Notes: generated by a model from the letters alone, not told the origin. A DNA stretch of 64,000 nucleotides from Maribacter polysiphoniae (GCF_003148665.1 NZ_QGGQ01000002.1:558001-622000); one strand, 5' to 3'. Counted from the first letter of the stretch, positions 16,604 through 26,984 are shown. Program-made: numbers and translations.

Positions 16604-19600
16604 TTAAAATGTAAAGCTGCAACCTAGGGTGAACGTAGTTGGTTTAGGGTACTGGAAGAAGAAAATATTCTGTCCCCATTGATTACCTTCCCATGAAGTG
16701 GCTTGTGGATCATAACCCTGAAAATCCTTGGAATCGATAACAAAAGCGTTTTCAAGACTTGCGTAAACCCGGAGCTTATTGAGCCCTAAATCATCCAAAA
16801 CATTTTGGTTGAATGTATATCCCAAGGTAAAGAGGTTACCTCGAATATAGGAACCGTCAACTACCCAATGACTATCGATTTGACTATTTTGACCTGCATA
16901 TGACTGATTTCTGATTTCCTGTACCATGGTATTCTGGTTTTGCTCTGTCCATCCATCATACAATATCGTGGCAAGGCCATTGGCAATTCCTGAACGGTCT
17001 TCCGTTGAGTGATAGAATTGTTGAAGAATATCGACACCACCGACAAACTGTATGTCTGCGGTAAAATCAAAATTCTTGTAACGGAAGGTATTGATCCAAC
17101 TTCCCGTAAAATCTGGAAGCCCATTACCAAGGATTTTCTTTTCGGCAGATCGTTTTGCCTCACCTGGCACAGCGCCGACCAAAGCAGCCTCTGCCGCTTC
17201 ATCAGTACCCCAAGTCCCTAGACGTTCATAACCCCAATACGAACTCAACGATTCACCAACCCTTAAAATAGTTTGGCTTCCTGAAACCCAAAACGGACCT
17301 GGCTCTATATCCTCATCATTTTCACCCAAACTTTCAATCTTGTTCTTGTTGAAGTTTATATTGAATGAGGTCTCCCAGTTAAAGTCAGGTTTTCTAAAGA
17401 TATTGGCAGTAACCATGGCCTCTATACCTTTATTGGACACAGCCCCAATATTATCCCTTACTGCGGCAAATCCTGTACTATAAGGAACAGGTCTGTCCAA
17501 TAAAAGATCTGTTGTTTTCTTATAGTAATAGTCAAATTCGAACCGAAGTCCTTGATTAAAAGCGGCTAAATCCAAACCTATATCGAACTGGCTTGTTTTT
17601 TCCCATTCGAGATTAGGATTGGCCAATCGGTTTACTTGACTTGAACTCACCCGAGTACCATTCAACAATATGGTACCTGAAGAAACTGTGGCCAGTGAAC
17701 TATATGCAGGTATTTCAGTATTCCCTGTGACACCATAACTTGCCCTTAGTTTTAAATTATCAAGGTCTTCAACATCGGAAAGGAATGATTCTTCTGAAAG
17801 AATCCAACCACCACCCACAGATGGGAAAAAACCATATTTATTGTTTTCACCAAACCTTGATGAACCATCCAACCTACCTGTGAGGGTTACCATATATTTA
17901 TTCTTAAAGGTATAACCTGCCCTTAAAAAGTAGGAATTCAAAGACCATTTGCTATATCCCGAAGATGGGGAGTCTGGATCACTACCTGCACCTATATTAT
18001 TGTATTTAAAGAAATCATCGCTAAAACCACGGGAAAAAATATTGGAATCCTCACTCACTTGTTCTTGCCAGCTTAACCCCAACATGGCATTTATCCTATG
18101 ATCATCCATTTCCTTCGTATAGGTCAAATAATTCTCTTGTTGCCAATACGTTGATTTCTGATTGTATATTCTGGCATAACCATTGGGTGCGGATATATTT
18201 ATCAAATCCCTTGGAGAATATTCCTTTTTCTCCCTGATGTGTTTATCAAAACCAAATTGTGTCCTGAATTTTAAATCAGGTAAAATGGTGAATTCGGCAT
18301 AAACATTACCAAATAACTGGTTTCGATGCCAAAATCTTTCTTGGGTTTCCAATACATGGACCGGGTTTGCCATCGCCTCAAGGTTATAGGCGTCGTCTAT
18401 CATAAAACTATTACTATAGGTCCCATCAGGAAATTTGACAGGAAAGATGGGTGGCATCTCAATCATAGTACGTCTTGGCACCTGACCTCCACCGCCTTCT
18501 TCAAATTCGGTGTCCTTTACATCATTCACTAAAAGGTTTATTCCCAACGACAACCAATCTTTGGGAGTTACATCATAGGCGATTTTTCCGCTAATTCTTT
18601 CCAAATCATTGTTCAACATGATTCCCTGTACATTTGAATAATTCAAGAAAGCGCCCACAGAGGATTTTTCCGAACCACTTCGAATGGATAATTGATGGTT
18701 ATTTGAAATTGCAGTTCTCGTGGCCTCTTCCTGCCAATCGGTATCATAAAGGGGATTACCCTGGGCATCGAACAAATCTGGATCATTGGTGGTAAAAACC
18801 GGTGTAGTCCCAGGCCTATACTTAGGCGTGTTTTCCATTCCGATTCTCACAACATCCAACCATTCCTCCGCATTTAGAATATCCATTTTGTTACGCATCT
18901 TCCCTACACTAACAAAACCATCGTAACCGATAATGGTACGGCCCGACTCTCCACCTCTCTTCGTAGTGATTAGTACAACACCATTTGCTCCACGAGCCCC
19001 GTATATTGCAGCAGAAGATGCATCTTTCAACACTTCCATACGCTCAATATCATTCGGGTTCAAGAATTGTATTTCATCCATTACAACACCATCAACCACA
19101 TATAAGGGATCTGAAGATGAATTAATGGTACCTACCCCCCTAATAACAATCCTTGGTGCCCCTGTTGGGGAACCCGAATTCAAAAATACATTTACCCCGG
19201 CAACTTTACCTTGTAGTCCTTGTAGTGAATTGGTTACCGGAGCTTTTAAAAGTTTTTCACTTCCTATAACCCCCACAGACCCTGTCAAATCAGATTTTCT
19301 TTGGGTACCATAACCTACGACTACCACTTCGTCCAAAGATGAAGTTTCCGTCTTCATTGTTATATTCAAGGTATCCTGATTGCCTAATACGATTTCCTGA
19401 GTAGCAAAACCAATGAAGGAAACCACTAATATATCCCCAGGTTCGGCATTAATACTATAATGACCATCAAAATCAGTGGCTACCCCAACATTTGTTCCCT
19501 TAATCACAATACTTGCTCCTGGAATCGGTAAGCCTTCCTCATCGATAACAGAACCCGTTAACGTTTGTTGCTGTGGTGTAACGATTTCGGCACCCAAGGA

Positions 19601-19984
19601 GCTCTTTGGCCTTTTGGATTCAGAAACCGTTTTCAAAAGTATTTGTCGATCATTATAGATTTTATAAATGACAGCTGTATTCTCGAACAGCTTGTCGAGA
19701 ACATTAACTACGCGCTCTTGATTGACATTTATGGTTACCTTCCTGTCTAAATCCAAATCCCGGTCTTTGTATAAAAACCTAAACTCGGTCTTTGATTCTA
19801 TCACATCCAGTACCTCATTAACCTTTACATTCGATAAGTTCAAAGAAATCTTGGTAATCTCGACATAATTATTGGCCCGAATCCCAAAAAGTGAGCCTAG
19901 TAAAAATAATGTAGTGAGTATTACTTTTAAACTGATTTTAATAGGATATAACGATGATATCCTGGAAGAATACTTTTTTTCCAT
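16604..19984 (-). CDS. SusC/RagA-family TonB-dependent receptor with STN domain
   Basis: This 1126-residue outer-membrane receptor imports the ligand delivered by SusD with energy from TonB. Order of parts: a signal segment (about 18-36), an STN (secretin/TonB short N-terminal) domain at about 50-115, a carboxypeptidase-like regulatory domain from TLTGSVIDEEGLPIPGAS, the TonB-box/plug region EVVVVGYGTQRKSDLTGSV with DASSAAIYGARGANGVVLITTK, then the long beta-barrel ending in TTFTLGCSFTF. The STN domain indicates signalling to a FecR anti-sigma factor, and fecR and an ECF sigma gene lie directly upstream on the same strand. Confidence 0.96.
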   Translation of the reverse strand: MEKKYSSRISSLYPIKISLKVILTTLFLLGSLFGIRANNYVEITKISLNLSNVKVNEVLDVIESKTEFRFLYKDRDLDLDRKVTINVNQERVVNVLDKLFENTAVIYKIYNDRQILLKTVSESKRPKSSLGAEIVTPQQQTLTGSVIDEEGLPIPGASIVIKGTNVGVATDFDGHYSINAEPGDILVVSFIGFATQEIVLGNQDTLNITMKTETSSLDEVVVVGYGTQRKSDLTGSVGVIGSEKLLKAPVTNSLQGLQGKVAGVNVFLNSGSPTGAPRIVIRGVGTINSSSDPLYVVDGVVMDEIQFLNPNDIERMEVLKDASSAAIYGARGANGVVLITTKRGGESGRTIIGYDGFVSVGKMRNKMDILNAEEWLDVVRIGMENTPKYRPGTTPVFTTNDPDLFDAQGNPLYDTDWQEEATRTAISNNHQLSIRSGSEKSSVGAFLNYSNVQGIMLNNDLERISGKIAYDVTPKDWLSLGINLLVNDVKDTEFEEGGGGQVPRRTMIEMPPIFPVKFPDGTYSNSFMIDDAYNLEAMANPVHVLETQERFWHRNQLFGNVYAEFTILPDLKFRTQFGFDKHIREKKEYSPRDLINISAPNGYARIYNQKSTYWQQENYLTYTKEMDDHRINAMLGLSWQEQVSEDSNIFSRGFSDDFFKYNNIGAGSDPDSPSSGYSKWSLNSYFLRAGYTFKNKYMVTLTGRLDGSSRFGENNKYGFFPSVGGGWILSEESFLSDVEDLDNLKLRASYGVTGNTEIPAYSSLATVSSGTILLNGTRVSSSQVNRLANPNLEWEKTSQFDIGLDLAAFNQGLRFEFDYYYKKTTDLLLDRPVPYSTGFAAVRDNIGAVSNKGIEAMVTANIFRKPDFNWETSFNINFNKNKIESLGENDEDIEPGPFWVSGSQTILRVGESLSSYWGYERLGTWGTDEAAEAALVGAVPGEAKRSAEKKILGNGLPDFTGSWINTFRYKNFDFTADIQFVGGVDILQQFYHSTEDRSGIANGLATILYDGWTEQNQNTMVQEIRNQSYAGQNSQIDSHWVVDGSYIRGNLFTLGYTFNQNVLDDLGLNKLRVYASLENAFVIDSKDFQGYDPQATSWEGNQWGQNIFFFQYPKPTTFTLGCSFTF

Positions 19985-20129
19985 AATTTTAAAGCGTTAA
20001 TTAAGATTTAACATTAGTTCGTTGAGTCATTTTAGCTTTATTCGGGGAATGGTCGCACATTTCCCGATTCTTTTCTAAAATGATGGAAATCCAAAAAGGT
20101 TTTTATTTCATTAGCATCATATTTATTCG

Positions 20130-21287
20130 TTAGTTTATATTTATCCGTTGATTTTCAATTGTATAGTCAAAAGGATATTGTAGTTTGATATAATCCAATA
20201 CCTGTTCAATGCTTTCAATCTCAACATGAAAGTTGGCACTGAAAATTTCATTATTCAATTCTTGGTTTGTACATGTTATAGATACGTTATAGGCACGCTC
20301 TAGCTTTTTGATCATATCACCGAAAGCCATACCACGAAAAATCAATCCTCCTTTAGTCCATGCCGTACATCTTTCAACATCGGCCTCAGTTATCAATATC
20401 TTTTTATCCTCTTTATCCCAAGTGGCCAAATGGCCTGGCGTCAACAACGTCTCCTGTGGGCTTTCGGCATCATACAAGGCTACCGAACCCTCTACCAACA
20501 CTGTCTTTATTTCAGGTTCCCCTGCATATGATGCTACGTTAAATCGGGTTCCCAATACCTTTACCTCCAAATCACCCATCTGGACCCTAAAGGGATGCAA
20601 TGAGTCCTTGGCTACAACGAAAAAGGCCTCACCCTCTAAAAAAACATGCCTTTCATTTCCCTTGATAAACTTGATCGGATATCTCATCGAAGTACCAGCA
20701 TTCAATTGTACATGGGTTCCATCGGATAGTAAGAGTTTGATTGTTTTCCCATAGGGCACCTTTATTTCATTGTAAACCAATTCCTCGGGCAAAGCTGCTC
20801 TCATATAGTTTAAGGTTCCTTTCTCTTGCTCTCCTACTATTTGCCCTTTAGCATTCAATAATTCTTCTTCTTTTTCGGTATTTATGATCTTTACGGTACC
20901 ATCATCCATAATCAGGGTTATTACATTACCATCCACGGGAAGTTCCTTGGTTTGGTCTTTCATATAAGAGGTATACAAAAAGCCAAGCCCCAATAGAAAG
21001 ATAAAAATCGCAGCAATTTTAGCTATGAATATTGGCAAGTGGATCCTTCGGGTTGGCCTGGAACGTTCACGAAGTTCTGCCCAAGCCCTTTCCTTTGAAT
21101 TTTCAAATTCATTCCTGAGATCTTCTCTTTGCTCCAATGCCTCTGAATCGGTCAGGCGATTATAAATATAATCACGATTCTTTTGATCAAAATGACCTCC
21201 CCAATCATCCTCCTCTATCCTCTTTTCTTTCAGAATCGCATCAGCAATCCTTTTGGACAATCGCATTATTTTTTTAAAATCGGCCAT
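20130..21287 (-). CDS. FecR-family anti-sigma factor
   Basis: The 385-residue protein has a cytoplasmic N-terminal part (about 1-85), one membrane helix (IFIAKIAAIFIFLLGLGFLY) and a periplasmic FecR domain with EIKVPYGKTIKLLLSDGTHVQLNAGTSMRYP and LEGEAFFVVAKDSLHPFRV, followed by the C-terminal DUF4974-type domain (LERAYNVSITC, FSANFHVEIESIEQVLDYIK). It relays ligand binding by the SusC receptor to the sigma factor. I use the ATG at 21287; a TTG at 21299 is in frame but less likely. It lies 145 bases upstream of susC and 183 bases after the sigma gene. Confidence 0.94.
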   Translation of the reverse strand: MADFKKIMRLSKRIADAILKEKRIEEDDWGGHFDQKNRDYIYNRLTDSEALEQREDLRNEFENSKERAWAELRERSRPTRRIHLPIFIAKIAAIFIFLLGLGFLYTSYMKDQTKELPVDGNVITLIMDDGTVKIINTEKEEELLNAKGQIVGEQEKGTLNYMRAALPEELVYNEIKVPYGKTIKLLLSDGTHVQLNAGTSMRYPIKFIKGNERHVFLEGEAFFVVAKDSLHPFRVQMGDLEVKVLGTRFNVASYAGEPEIKTVLVEGSVALYDAESPQETLLTPGHLATWDKEDKKILITEADVERCTAWTKGGLIFRGMAFGDMIKKLERAYNVSITCTNQELNNEIFSANFHVEIESIEQVLDYIKLQYPFDYTIENQRININ

Positions 21288-21470
21288 AAACAAATTCAAT
21301 CAATTACTACTTCTACTACCCAAAACGACAAAAAGTGTTATAGGGGTTAAAGAAATAGAGGAATAATTAAATTCGTTGTGGGATTTTCATGGACACCCCC
21401 TGAGAATGGGATAGGTACCCCGGAAGCCATAGGAAGAAGGGTAACTGATGCCGAACATTCCTGAAATCGA

Positions 21471-22013
21471 TTAAAGAAAGGGTAATATAAAAATGAAATG
21501 CTCCTTTAACAAGGGACGCAATTTTTTATAGGCCAATCTCTTTTGAGTCTTAACCGTGTTCAATGAAATTGAGAGCTCTTCCGCTATAGCCTTATTGGAC
21601 AATTCACCCAAACTGAGTTCAATGACTTTTTTACATTTGGGCGGAAGTGTTTTTACTGCACTTCGGACAATCTCACTAACTTCAGAAACAACCATTTCCC
21701 TTAGGAAAAAATCGTTAGTCCCTAGAGCTTCCAAATTTCCATTTACCAATTTACAATTGGTTTTATGATATTTGGATTTCAGATAATCCAACGATTTGTT
21801 TTTTACCGAAGTATATAAGTAAGATTTTAAGACAACCTCCGGTTTCAGAAATATCTTCTTTTTCCAAATTACCATAAACACATCCTGTACTATATCCTTG
21901 GAAAGCTGTCCATCCCTGACATAGGAATAGGCAAACAAGCAGAGGGGGGTGAAGAGTTCATTAAAGCACTCTTCATATTCATTTCTATCCGATGAGAGAT
22001 TTTTATACAGCAA
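21471..22013 (-). CDS. ECF RNA polymerase sigma-70 factor (Bacteroidota FecI-like type)
   Basis: The 180-residue protein has sigma region 2 (FNELFTPLCLFAYSYVRDGQLSKDIVQDVFMVIWKK, about 17-52) and region 4 (LPPKCKKVIELSLGELSNKAIAEELSISLNTVKTQKRLAYKKLR, about 123-167) with the helix-turn-helix. It should direct polymerase to the SusC/SusD genes when released by the FecR protein downstream. No ATG exists near the start: a stop precedes at about 22032-22034 and the first usable codon is TTG at 22013, which I take as the start. Confidence 0.92.
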   Translation of the reverse strand: MLYKNLSSDRNEYEECFNELFTPLCLFAYSYVRDGQLSKDIVQDVFMVIWKKKIFLKPEVVLKSYLYTSVKNKSLDYLKSKYHKTNCKLVNGNLEALGTNDFFLREMVVSEVSEIVRSAVKTLPPKCKKVIELSLGELSNKAIAEELSISLNTVKTQKRLAYKKLRPLLKEHFIFILPFL

Positions 22014-22212
22014 TCTACAAATAGGTTCAAATTATTAATATAGGACTTAGTGAATCCGCATTTTATGAATTTAATAATTTTTAAGACTAAAAAAAAGAAT
22101 ACCTTAACAAATATACATGTAAATATAATAATTTCTTTGTAATCTTTTCCCTGTTAAAAACTATTATCGCAATAAAAACAGGGAAATACCCTTTGATTAT
22201 TTCGGCATAGTA

Positions 22213-22250
22213 TATAAAAAAGAAAACCCTAGCCATAATGGCTAGGGTTC
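22213..22250 (-). terminator. Intrinsic terminator of the M13 peptidase gene
   Basis: A near-perfect 12-bp inverted repeat, AACCCTAGCCAT with ATGGCTAGGGTT (22225-22249), stands 20 bases after the peptidase stop. On the minus strand it is followed by TTTTCTTTTTT. It separates the peptidase gene from the upstream end of the sigma-factor region. Confidence 0.8.
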
Positions 22251-22270
22251 AAAAATTCAGTTTCGATAAC

Positions 22271-24316
22271 TTACCAGATTTTAACCCGCTCCTCAGGTGC
22301 TAGATATAATGAATCGCTTTCCGTTACATTGAAGGTGGTGTAAAATTCAGGTACATTCCTGACAACCCCGTTAACCCTATAATCCGCAGGGGAATGAGGA
22401 TCTGTATTCACTTGTACCCTCAACGCTTCATCCCTGGATTTACTCCTCCACGATTGGGCGTACCCGATAAAAACGCGTTGGTCTCCTGTAAAGCCATCCA
22501 TTACAGGCGACTCTTCACCGTTCAATGCCATTTTATAGGCTTTCAATGCAATGCTTAAACCACCAAGATCACCAATGTTCTCCCCTAGGGTAAATTCCCC
22601 ATTGACATTCAAATCAGGCAAAACCTCAAAGCTGTTGTACTGCTCTACCAATGCACTGGTACGTTTCTTAAATTCCTCCCGATCGCTTTCGGTCCACCAA
22701 TTACGCATGGCTCCGTCCCCATCAAATGTACTTCCAGCATCATCAAAACCATGTCCGATCTCATGTCCGATAACCGCTCCGATAGACCCGTAATTAACGG
22801 CATCCTCCGCATTCATATCAAAGAACGGTGGTTGCAGGATCGCTGCCGGAAAAACAATCTCATTCATTGTGGGATTGTAATAGGCGTTTACCGTTTGTGG
22901 TGTCATACCCCATTCGGACTTATCAATAGGTTGCCCTAATTTTGCCAATTCCCTTTCGTATTCCAGAAGTGTAGAACGTCTTAGGTTTCCGTAAAGATCA
23001 TCTGCCTTAATTTCCAAATCGTAAGTTTTCCATGTATCGGGATACCCGATTTTAGGGGTAAACTTACTCAACTTATCCAAAGCCTCTTTTTTTGTTTCCT
23101 CGCTCATCCAGTCCAAATCCTTGATACTGACCTCATACGCCTTCAACAAATTATCGACCAATGTTTCCATACGGGCCTTGGCTTCCGGTGGAAAATGTTT
23201 TTTCACATAGACCTTACCGACTACTTCACCTAAAGTTGCATTGACGGTAGAAACACCCCTTCTCCAAAGCGGACGTTGTTCTTTTGTTCCCCTAAGTTCT
23301 TTACTGAAAAACTCCCAATTTTGTTTATCCAGGGCCTCGGTCAATCGCGTAGAACTAGCATCCAAAACACTCCACTTCAAATAGGTTTTCCAAGTATCCA
23401 AATCTGTATTCTGGATAATTCCGTCCAGTGCCTTGGTATAGTCCAACATCAAAACCCCTAATTTATCCTGATTCCCAAGTCCAGCTTCCTCTAGGTAATT
23501 AGACCAATTAAAATTGGGCATGATATTCGACAGGGTATCAACTGGGAACATGTTATAAAGTGAGACTAAATCCCGGGTCTTCTCCTTTTCCATGTGCTCG
23601 GAAGCAATTTTAGTTTCCAAGGCCATCACTTTTTTTGCGGCTGCCTCACCGTTTGGTAAATTGGCCAATCCGAACATCTTTTCAATATGCGCAACATATT
23701 TGGCCTTTAGTTCTTTGGATCGTTCATCGTCCTTTAAATAATAATCCCGATCAGGCAAACCCAAACCGGATTGCCATGTATAAACCGTATATATGGTGGG
23801 ATCTTTAAAGTCTTGGTACACAAGAAGGGCCATAGGTACGTTAATTCCGTACTTATTGGCATAGGCAAAATAGGTGGCCAAATCATCGTAATCTTTAATA
23901 CCCTCTATTCTGGAAAACTCATCGGCGAGGGGGGTAACCCCTAATTTATTTCGGGTCTCCACATCCATGTATGACTGGTACAGTCCACCAACTTTCTGCT
24001 CATCAGAGCCCTGTTCGAAATCACCTGATGCCGATTCCTCGATAATTTTCTTGACATTATCCTCAGACTCTTCGTGAAGGATATAACCGATTCCATAGGA
24101 TGCCTTATCCGCTGGAATTTCGGTATTCTTAACCCAAGTGCCATTTACATAGGCGGTAAAATTATCACCGGGATTTACCGAGGTATCCATAAACTCTTTA
24201 TAAACACCGGAGACAAGTTCTTTCTTATCCGTCATTTTTTCTGCTTCACCTTTACATCCTACAGCAAAAATTATGGCCAAGGCAGATGAAAATTTAAGCA
24301 AACCCATTTTTCTCAT
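22271..24316 (-). CDS. M13-family (neprilysin-like) zinc metallopeptidase lipoprotein
   Basis: M13 peptidases (PepO/neprilysin) cleave small peptides. The 681-residue protein has a lipobox (FAVGC, Cys21), the M13 N-terminal domain (SVNPGDNFTAYVNGTW), and the C-terminal peptidase domain with NAYYNPTMNEIVFPAAILQPPFF near 477-499, the zinc site HEIGH (His518, Glu519, His522), the third ligand Glu579 in ENIGDLGGL, and the substrate-binding PHSPADYRVNGVVRN near the end. All catalytic residues are present and the length is normal. It is a single-gene unit with its own terminator, predicted in the periplasm or on the outer membrane. Confidence 0.95.
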   Translation of the reverse strand: MRKMGLLKFSSALAIIFAVGCKGEAEKMTDKKELVSGVYKEFMDTSVNPGDNFTAYVNGTWVKNTEIPADKASYGIGYILHEESEDNVKKIIEESASGDFEQGSDEQKVGGLYQSYMDVETRNKLGVTPLADEFSRIEGIKDYDDLATYFAYANKYGINVPMALLVYQDFKDPTIYTVYTWQSGLGLPDRDYYLKDDERSKELKAKYVAHIEKMFGLANLPNGEAAAKKVMALETKIASEHMEKEKTRDLVSLYNMFPVDTLSNIMPNFNWSNYLEEAGLGNQDKLGVLMLDYTKALDGIIQNTDLDTWKTYLKWSVLDASSTRLTEALDKQNWEFFSKELRGTKEQRPLWRRGVSTVNATLGEVVGKVYVKKHFPPEAKARMETLVDNLLKAYEVSIKDLDWMSEETKKEALDKLSKFTPKIGYPDTWKTYDLEIKADDLYGNLRRSTLLEYERELAKLGQPIDKSEWGMTPQTVNAYYNPTMNEIVFPAAILQPPFFDMNAEDAVNYGSIGAVIGHEIGHGFDDAGSTFDGDGAMRNWWTESDREEFKKRTSALVEQYNSFEVLPDLNVNGEFTLGENIGDLGGLSIALKAYKMALNGEESPVMDGFTGDQRVFIGYAQSWRSKSRDEALRVQVNTDPHSPADYRVNGVVRNVPEFYTTFNVTESDSLYLAPEERVKIW

Positions 24317-24390
24317 ATTGTTCTTATTTGATTTAGTTTTACAATAAGTGGTTTAAAGTAATAATTTGTTACAGATATAACTACAAAAAA

Positions 24391-24424
24391 AAAGCAAAAA
24401 AAAAGCCTCAAATAAATGAGGCCC
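24391..24424 (-). terminator. Intrinsic terminator of folD
   Basis: Minus-strand stem GCCTCA / TGAGGC with a six-base loop, followed by nine T residues, ends nine bases after the folD stop codon. It fits a strong rho-independent terminator. Confidence 0.82.
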
Positions 24425-24430
24425 AGTTTT

Positions 24431-25315
24431 TTACTTTCTACTTCTATGCCTTTCACGGGCCAATAAGGTGTTTTTCATCAGCATGGCTATGGTCATGGGA
24501 CCCACCCCACCAGGTACCGGTGTTATGTAGGAAGCCTTTTTACTCACATGCTCAAAATCGACATCCCCTGTAATGTAATACCCCTTTTCCTTGGTGTCAT
24601 CGGGTACACGTGTAATCCCCACATCGATAATGACCACATCATCCTTTACCATTTCGGCCTTAAGGAATTTGGGCACTCCCAAGGCCGAGATAATAATATC
24701 AGCCTGGGAAGTAATCTGGGTTATATTCTTAGTCCTACTATGGGTAAGGGTTACCGTGGAGTTCCCTGGAAACCCTTTACGTCCCATTAAAATACTCATG
24801 GGACGCCCAACGATATGGCTTCTACCGATTACCACGGTATGCTTTCCTTGGGTCTCAACGCCATAACGTTCGAGCAATTCCAAAATACCGAATGGTGTGG
24901 CCGGAATAAAGGTGCTCATATCCAATGCCATTTTACCAAAGTTGGTAGGATGGAAACCATCTACGTCCTTATCCGGGTCGATGGCCATGATCACCTTTTG
25001 GGTATCAATTTGGTCGGGTAATGGTAATTGTACTATAAAACCATCGATATCCGAGTTCTCATTCAGCTCCTTTATCTTTTTCAACAACTCGACTTCCGAG
25101 GTCGTACTTGGCATTTGAACCAAGGTTGACTCAAAACCGACCCGTTTGCACGACCGTACTTTACTACCTACATAGGTTAGGCTTGCCCCATCATTACCAA
25201 CGATTATAGCTGCCAAATGTGGAACTTTCTCCCCATTCTCCTTCATTTTGGCGACCTCGGCCGCAATTTCATCCTTGATTTGATTTGAAATCTTCTTTCC
25301 GTCTAGAATTTCCAT
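24431..25315 (-). CDS. folD: Bifunctional methylenetetrahydrofolate dehydrogenase / methenyl-THF cyclohydrolase
   Basis: FolD interconverts 5,10-methylene-THF, methenyl-THF and 10-formyl-THF in one-carbon metabolism. The 294-residue protein has the active-site block [14 protein letters not shown] with the catalytic Lys, [12 protein letters not shown] near 96, [15 protein letters not shown], the NADP-binding [16 protein letters not shown] near 166-181 and the C-terminal [20 protein letters not shown]. The length is normal and no key residue is missing. It is a monocistronic gene between ffh and the M13 peptidase gene, with a terminator right after it. Confidence 0.97.
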   Translation of the reverse strand: MEILDGKKISNQIKDEIAAEVAKMKENGEKVPHLAAIIVGNDGASLTYVGSKVRSCKRVGFESTLVQMPSTTSEVELLKKIKELNENSDIDGFIVQLPLPDQIDTQKVIMAIDPDKDVDGFHPTNFGKMALDMSTFIPATPFGILELLERYGVETQGKHTVVIGRSHIVGRPMSILMGRKGFPGNSTVTLTHSRTKNITQITSQADIIISALGVPKFLKAEMVKDDVVIIDVGITRVPDDTKEKGYYITGDVDFEHVSKKASYITPVPGGVGPMTIAMLMKNTLLARERHRSRK

Positions 25316-25438
25316 AGTATTTAAGTTGGCAGAGGCAGTTTGCTGTATTTATACTGCAAACTTGCCAGTATTGTTAATCATATACCCTATTAGTTTGCCA
25401 ATTTCATGGCTTTCTTTTTTTTAAAACTCACTCTTTAT

Positions 25439-25482
25439 AAACTTTCACCGCTCACTGTTCACTCTTCATTCTTCACTGTTAA
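25439..25482. repeat. Short low-complexity tract related to the 6533-6844 repeat block
   Basis: The sequence between the folD promoter region and the ffh stop contains CACCGCTCACTG, TTCACTCTTCATTC and TTCACTGTTAA, the same kind of CACTG/TTCA words as the block at 6533-6844. It is immediately next to the ffh stop codon at 25479. It looks like another small member of the same repeat type. Confidence 0.5.
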
Positions 25483-26819
25483 GGCTTCATCCCTTTCATA
25501 CCGCCCATCATCTGCATCATTTTTTTGCCGCCACCACCTTGCATCATTTTCATCATTTTGCTCATCTGATCGAACTGCTTTAAAAGTTGGTTGACTTCCT
25601 GAATGGTTCTACCACTCCCCTTGGCGATACGTTTCTTTCTACTCGCATTCAATTTTGAAGGGGTAGAACGTTCGTCCGGGGTCATCGAATGGATGATAGC
25701 TTCAATATGTTTAAAGGCATCATCATCGATATCCAATCCCTTCAAGGCCTTTCCCGCTCCGGGAATCATACCCATAAGGTCTTTGATGTTCCCCATTTTT
25801 TTGATCTGTTGGATCTGGTTGAGGAAGTCATCAAAACCGAATTTATTCTTGGCGATTTTCTTCTGTATTTTCCGGGCTTCCTCTTCATCAAACTGTTCCT
25901 GCGCCCTTTCCACTAGGGAAATCACATCCCCCATGCCCAAAATACGATCGGCCATTCTCGAAGGATGGAATACATCGATTGCCTCCATCTTCTCTCCGGT
26001 ACCAATAAACTTAATGGGTTTATCAACCACCGATTTAATGGATATCGCCGCACCACCTCGGGTATCACCATCCAATTTGGTAAGGATCACCCCATCGAAA
26101 TTCAAGACATCATTAAATGCCTTTGCGGTATTCACGGCATCCTGACCTGTCATGGCATCCACCACGAACAACGTTTCTTGCGGTTTTATGGCATCACGGA
26201 TGTTCGATATCTCGGTCATCATCTTCTCATCAACAGCCAAACGACCTGCGGTATCAATAATAACCACGTTATGACCATTTGCTTTCGCATGGGCTACACC
26301 TGCTTGGGCAATGGCCACAGGATCGTTATTTTCACGATCCGAATATACCTCGATTCCAATTTGGTCACCCACCACATGCAACTGATCAATCGCTGCGGGA
26401 CGATATACATCACAGGCCACCAACAATGGTTTTTTGCCTTTTTTGGTATTAAGGTAATTTGCCAACTTACCGGAGAAGGTAGTTTTACCCGAACCTTGAA
26501 GTCCTGACATTAAAATTATCGATGGTGTCCCCGAAAGATTAATACCTTCCGTTTCACCTCCCATTAGCTGGGTAAGCTCATCCTTTACGATCTTGACCAT
26601 TAACTGGCCCGGCTGTAAGGTGGTCAACACATCTTGCCCCAAGGCTTTCTCCTTTACCCTATTGGTGAATTCCTTGGCTATCTTAAAGTTGACATCCGCA
26701 TCCAATAAAGCCCGACGGACTTCCTTGGTGGTCTCTGCCACGTTTATTTCTGTAATCTGCCCATGTCCCTTAAGAACGTGGAGGGCCTTATCTAACTTTT
26801 CGCTTAAATTATCAAACAT
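25479..26819 (-). CDS. ffh: Signal recognition particle protein Ffh
   Basis: Ffh binds signal peptides of nascent membrane proteins together with SRP RNA and hands them to FtsY. The 446-residue protein has the N domain (1-90), the G domain with the P-loop MSGLQGSGKTTF near 106-117, DVYRPAAIDQL near 139, DTAGR near 189, TKLDGDTRGGAAIS near 245, and the M domain (about 300-446) with the RNA-binding helix GSGRTIQEVNQLLKQF and a Met/Gly-rich end (MMQGGGGKKMMQMMGGMKGMKP). The family is universal and the length is usual. No SRP RNA gene was recognised next to it. Confidence 0.97.
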   Translation of the reverse strand: MFDNLSEKLDKALHVLKGHGQITEINVAETTKEVRRALLDADVNFKIAKEFTNRVKEKALGQDVLTTLQPGQLMVKIVKDELTQLMGGETEGINLSGTPSIILMSGLQGSGKTTFSGKLANYLNTKKGKKPLLVACDVYRPAAIDQLHVVGDQIGIEVYSDRENNDPVAIAQAGVAHAKANGHNVVIIDTAGRLAVDEKMMTEISNIRDAIKPQETLFVVDAMTGQDAVNTAKAFNDVLNFDGVILTKLDGDTRGGAAISIKSVVDKPIKFIGTGEKMEAIDVFHPSRMADRILGMGDVISLVERAQEQFDEEEARKIQKKIAKNKFGFDDFLNQIQQIKKMGNIKDLMGMIPGAGKALKGLDIDDDAFKHIEAIIHSMTPDERSTPSKLNASRKKRIAKGSGRTIQEVNQLLKQFDQMSKMMKMMQGGGGKKMMQMMGGMKGMKP

Positions 26820-26952
26820 ATGCTTTCCTTATTAGCGGAGGATTGCAAAGTAAAGAAATATAGCGCCCCTAGGCAAGGGAGTGTTAATAACAATAGTCGA
26901 TTGTTCAGTAATTTATAAAACGTTGGCCATCCCACCCCGTGAATATTAAACA

Positions 26953-26984
26953 TAAAAAAGCACCCATTTAAAATGGATGCTTTT
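26953..26984 (-). terminator. Intrinsic terminator-like hairpin between the repeat lipoprotein gene and ffh
   Basis: Minus strand: AAAAGCAtCCATTT pairs with AAATGGgTGCTTTT with one mismatch, followed by TTTT-type residues (GCTTTTTTATG). It lies about 170 bases after the lipoprotein stop (27152) and about 135 bases before the ffh start. It could end either the lipoprotein transcript or a small RNA from 26985-27110. Confidence 0.65.

Noticed and set aside
25603-26507. Two plus-strand frames of 180 codons each within ffh
   Set aside because: Both lie inside the well-supported ffh gene and have no recognisable domain or start context.
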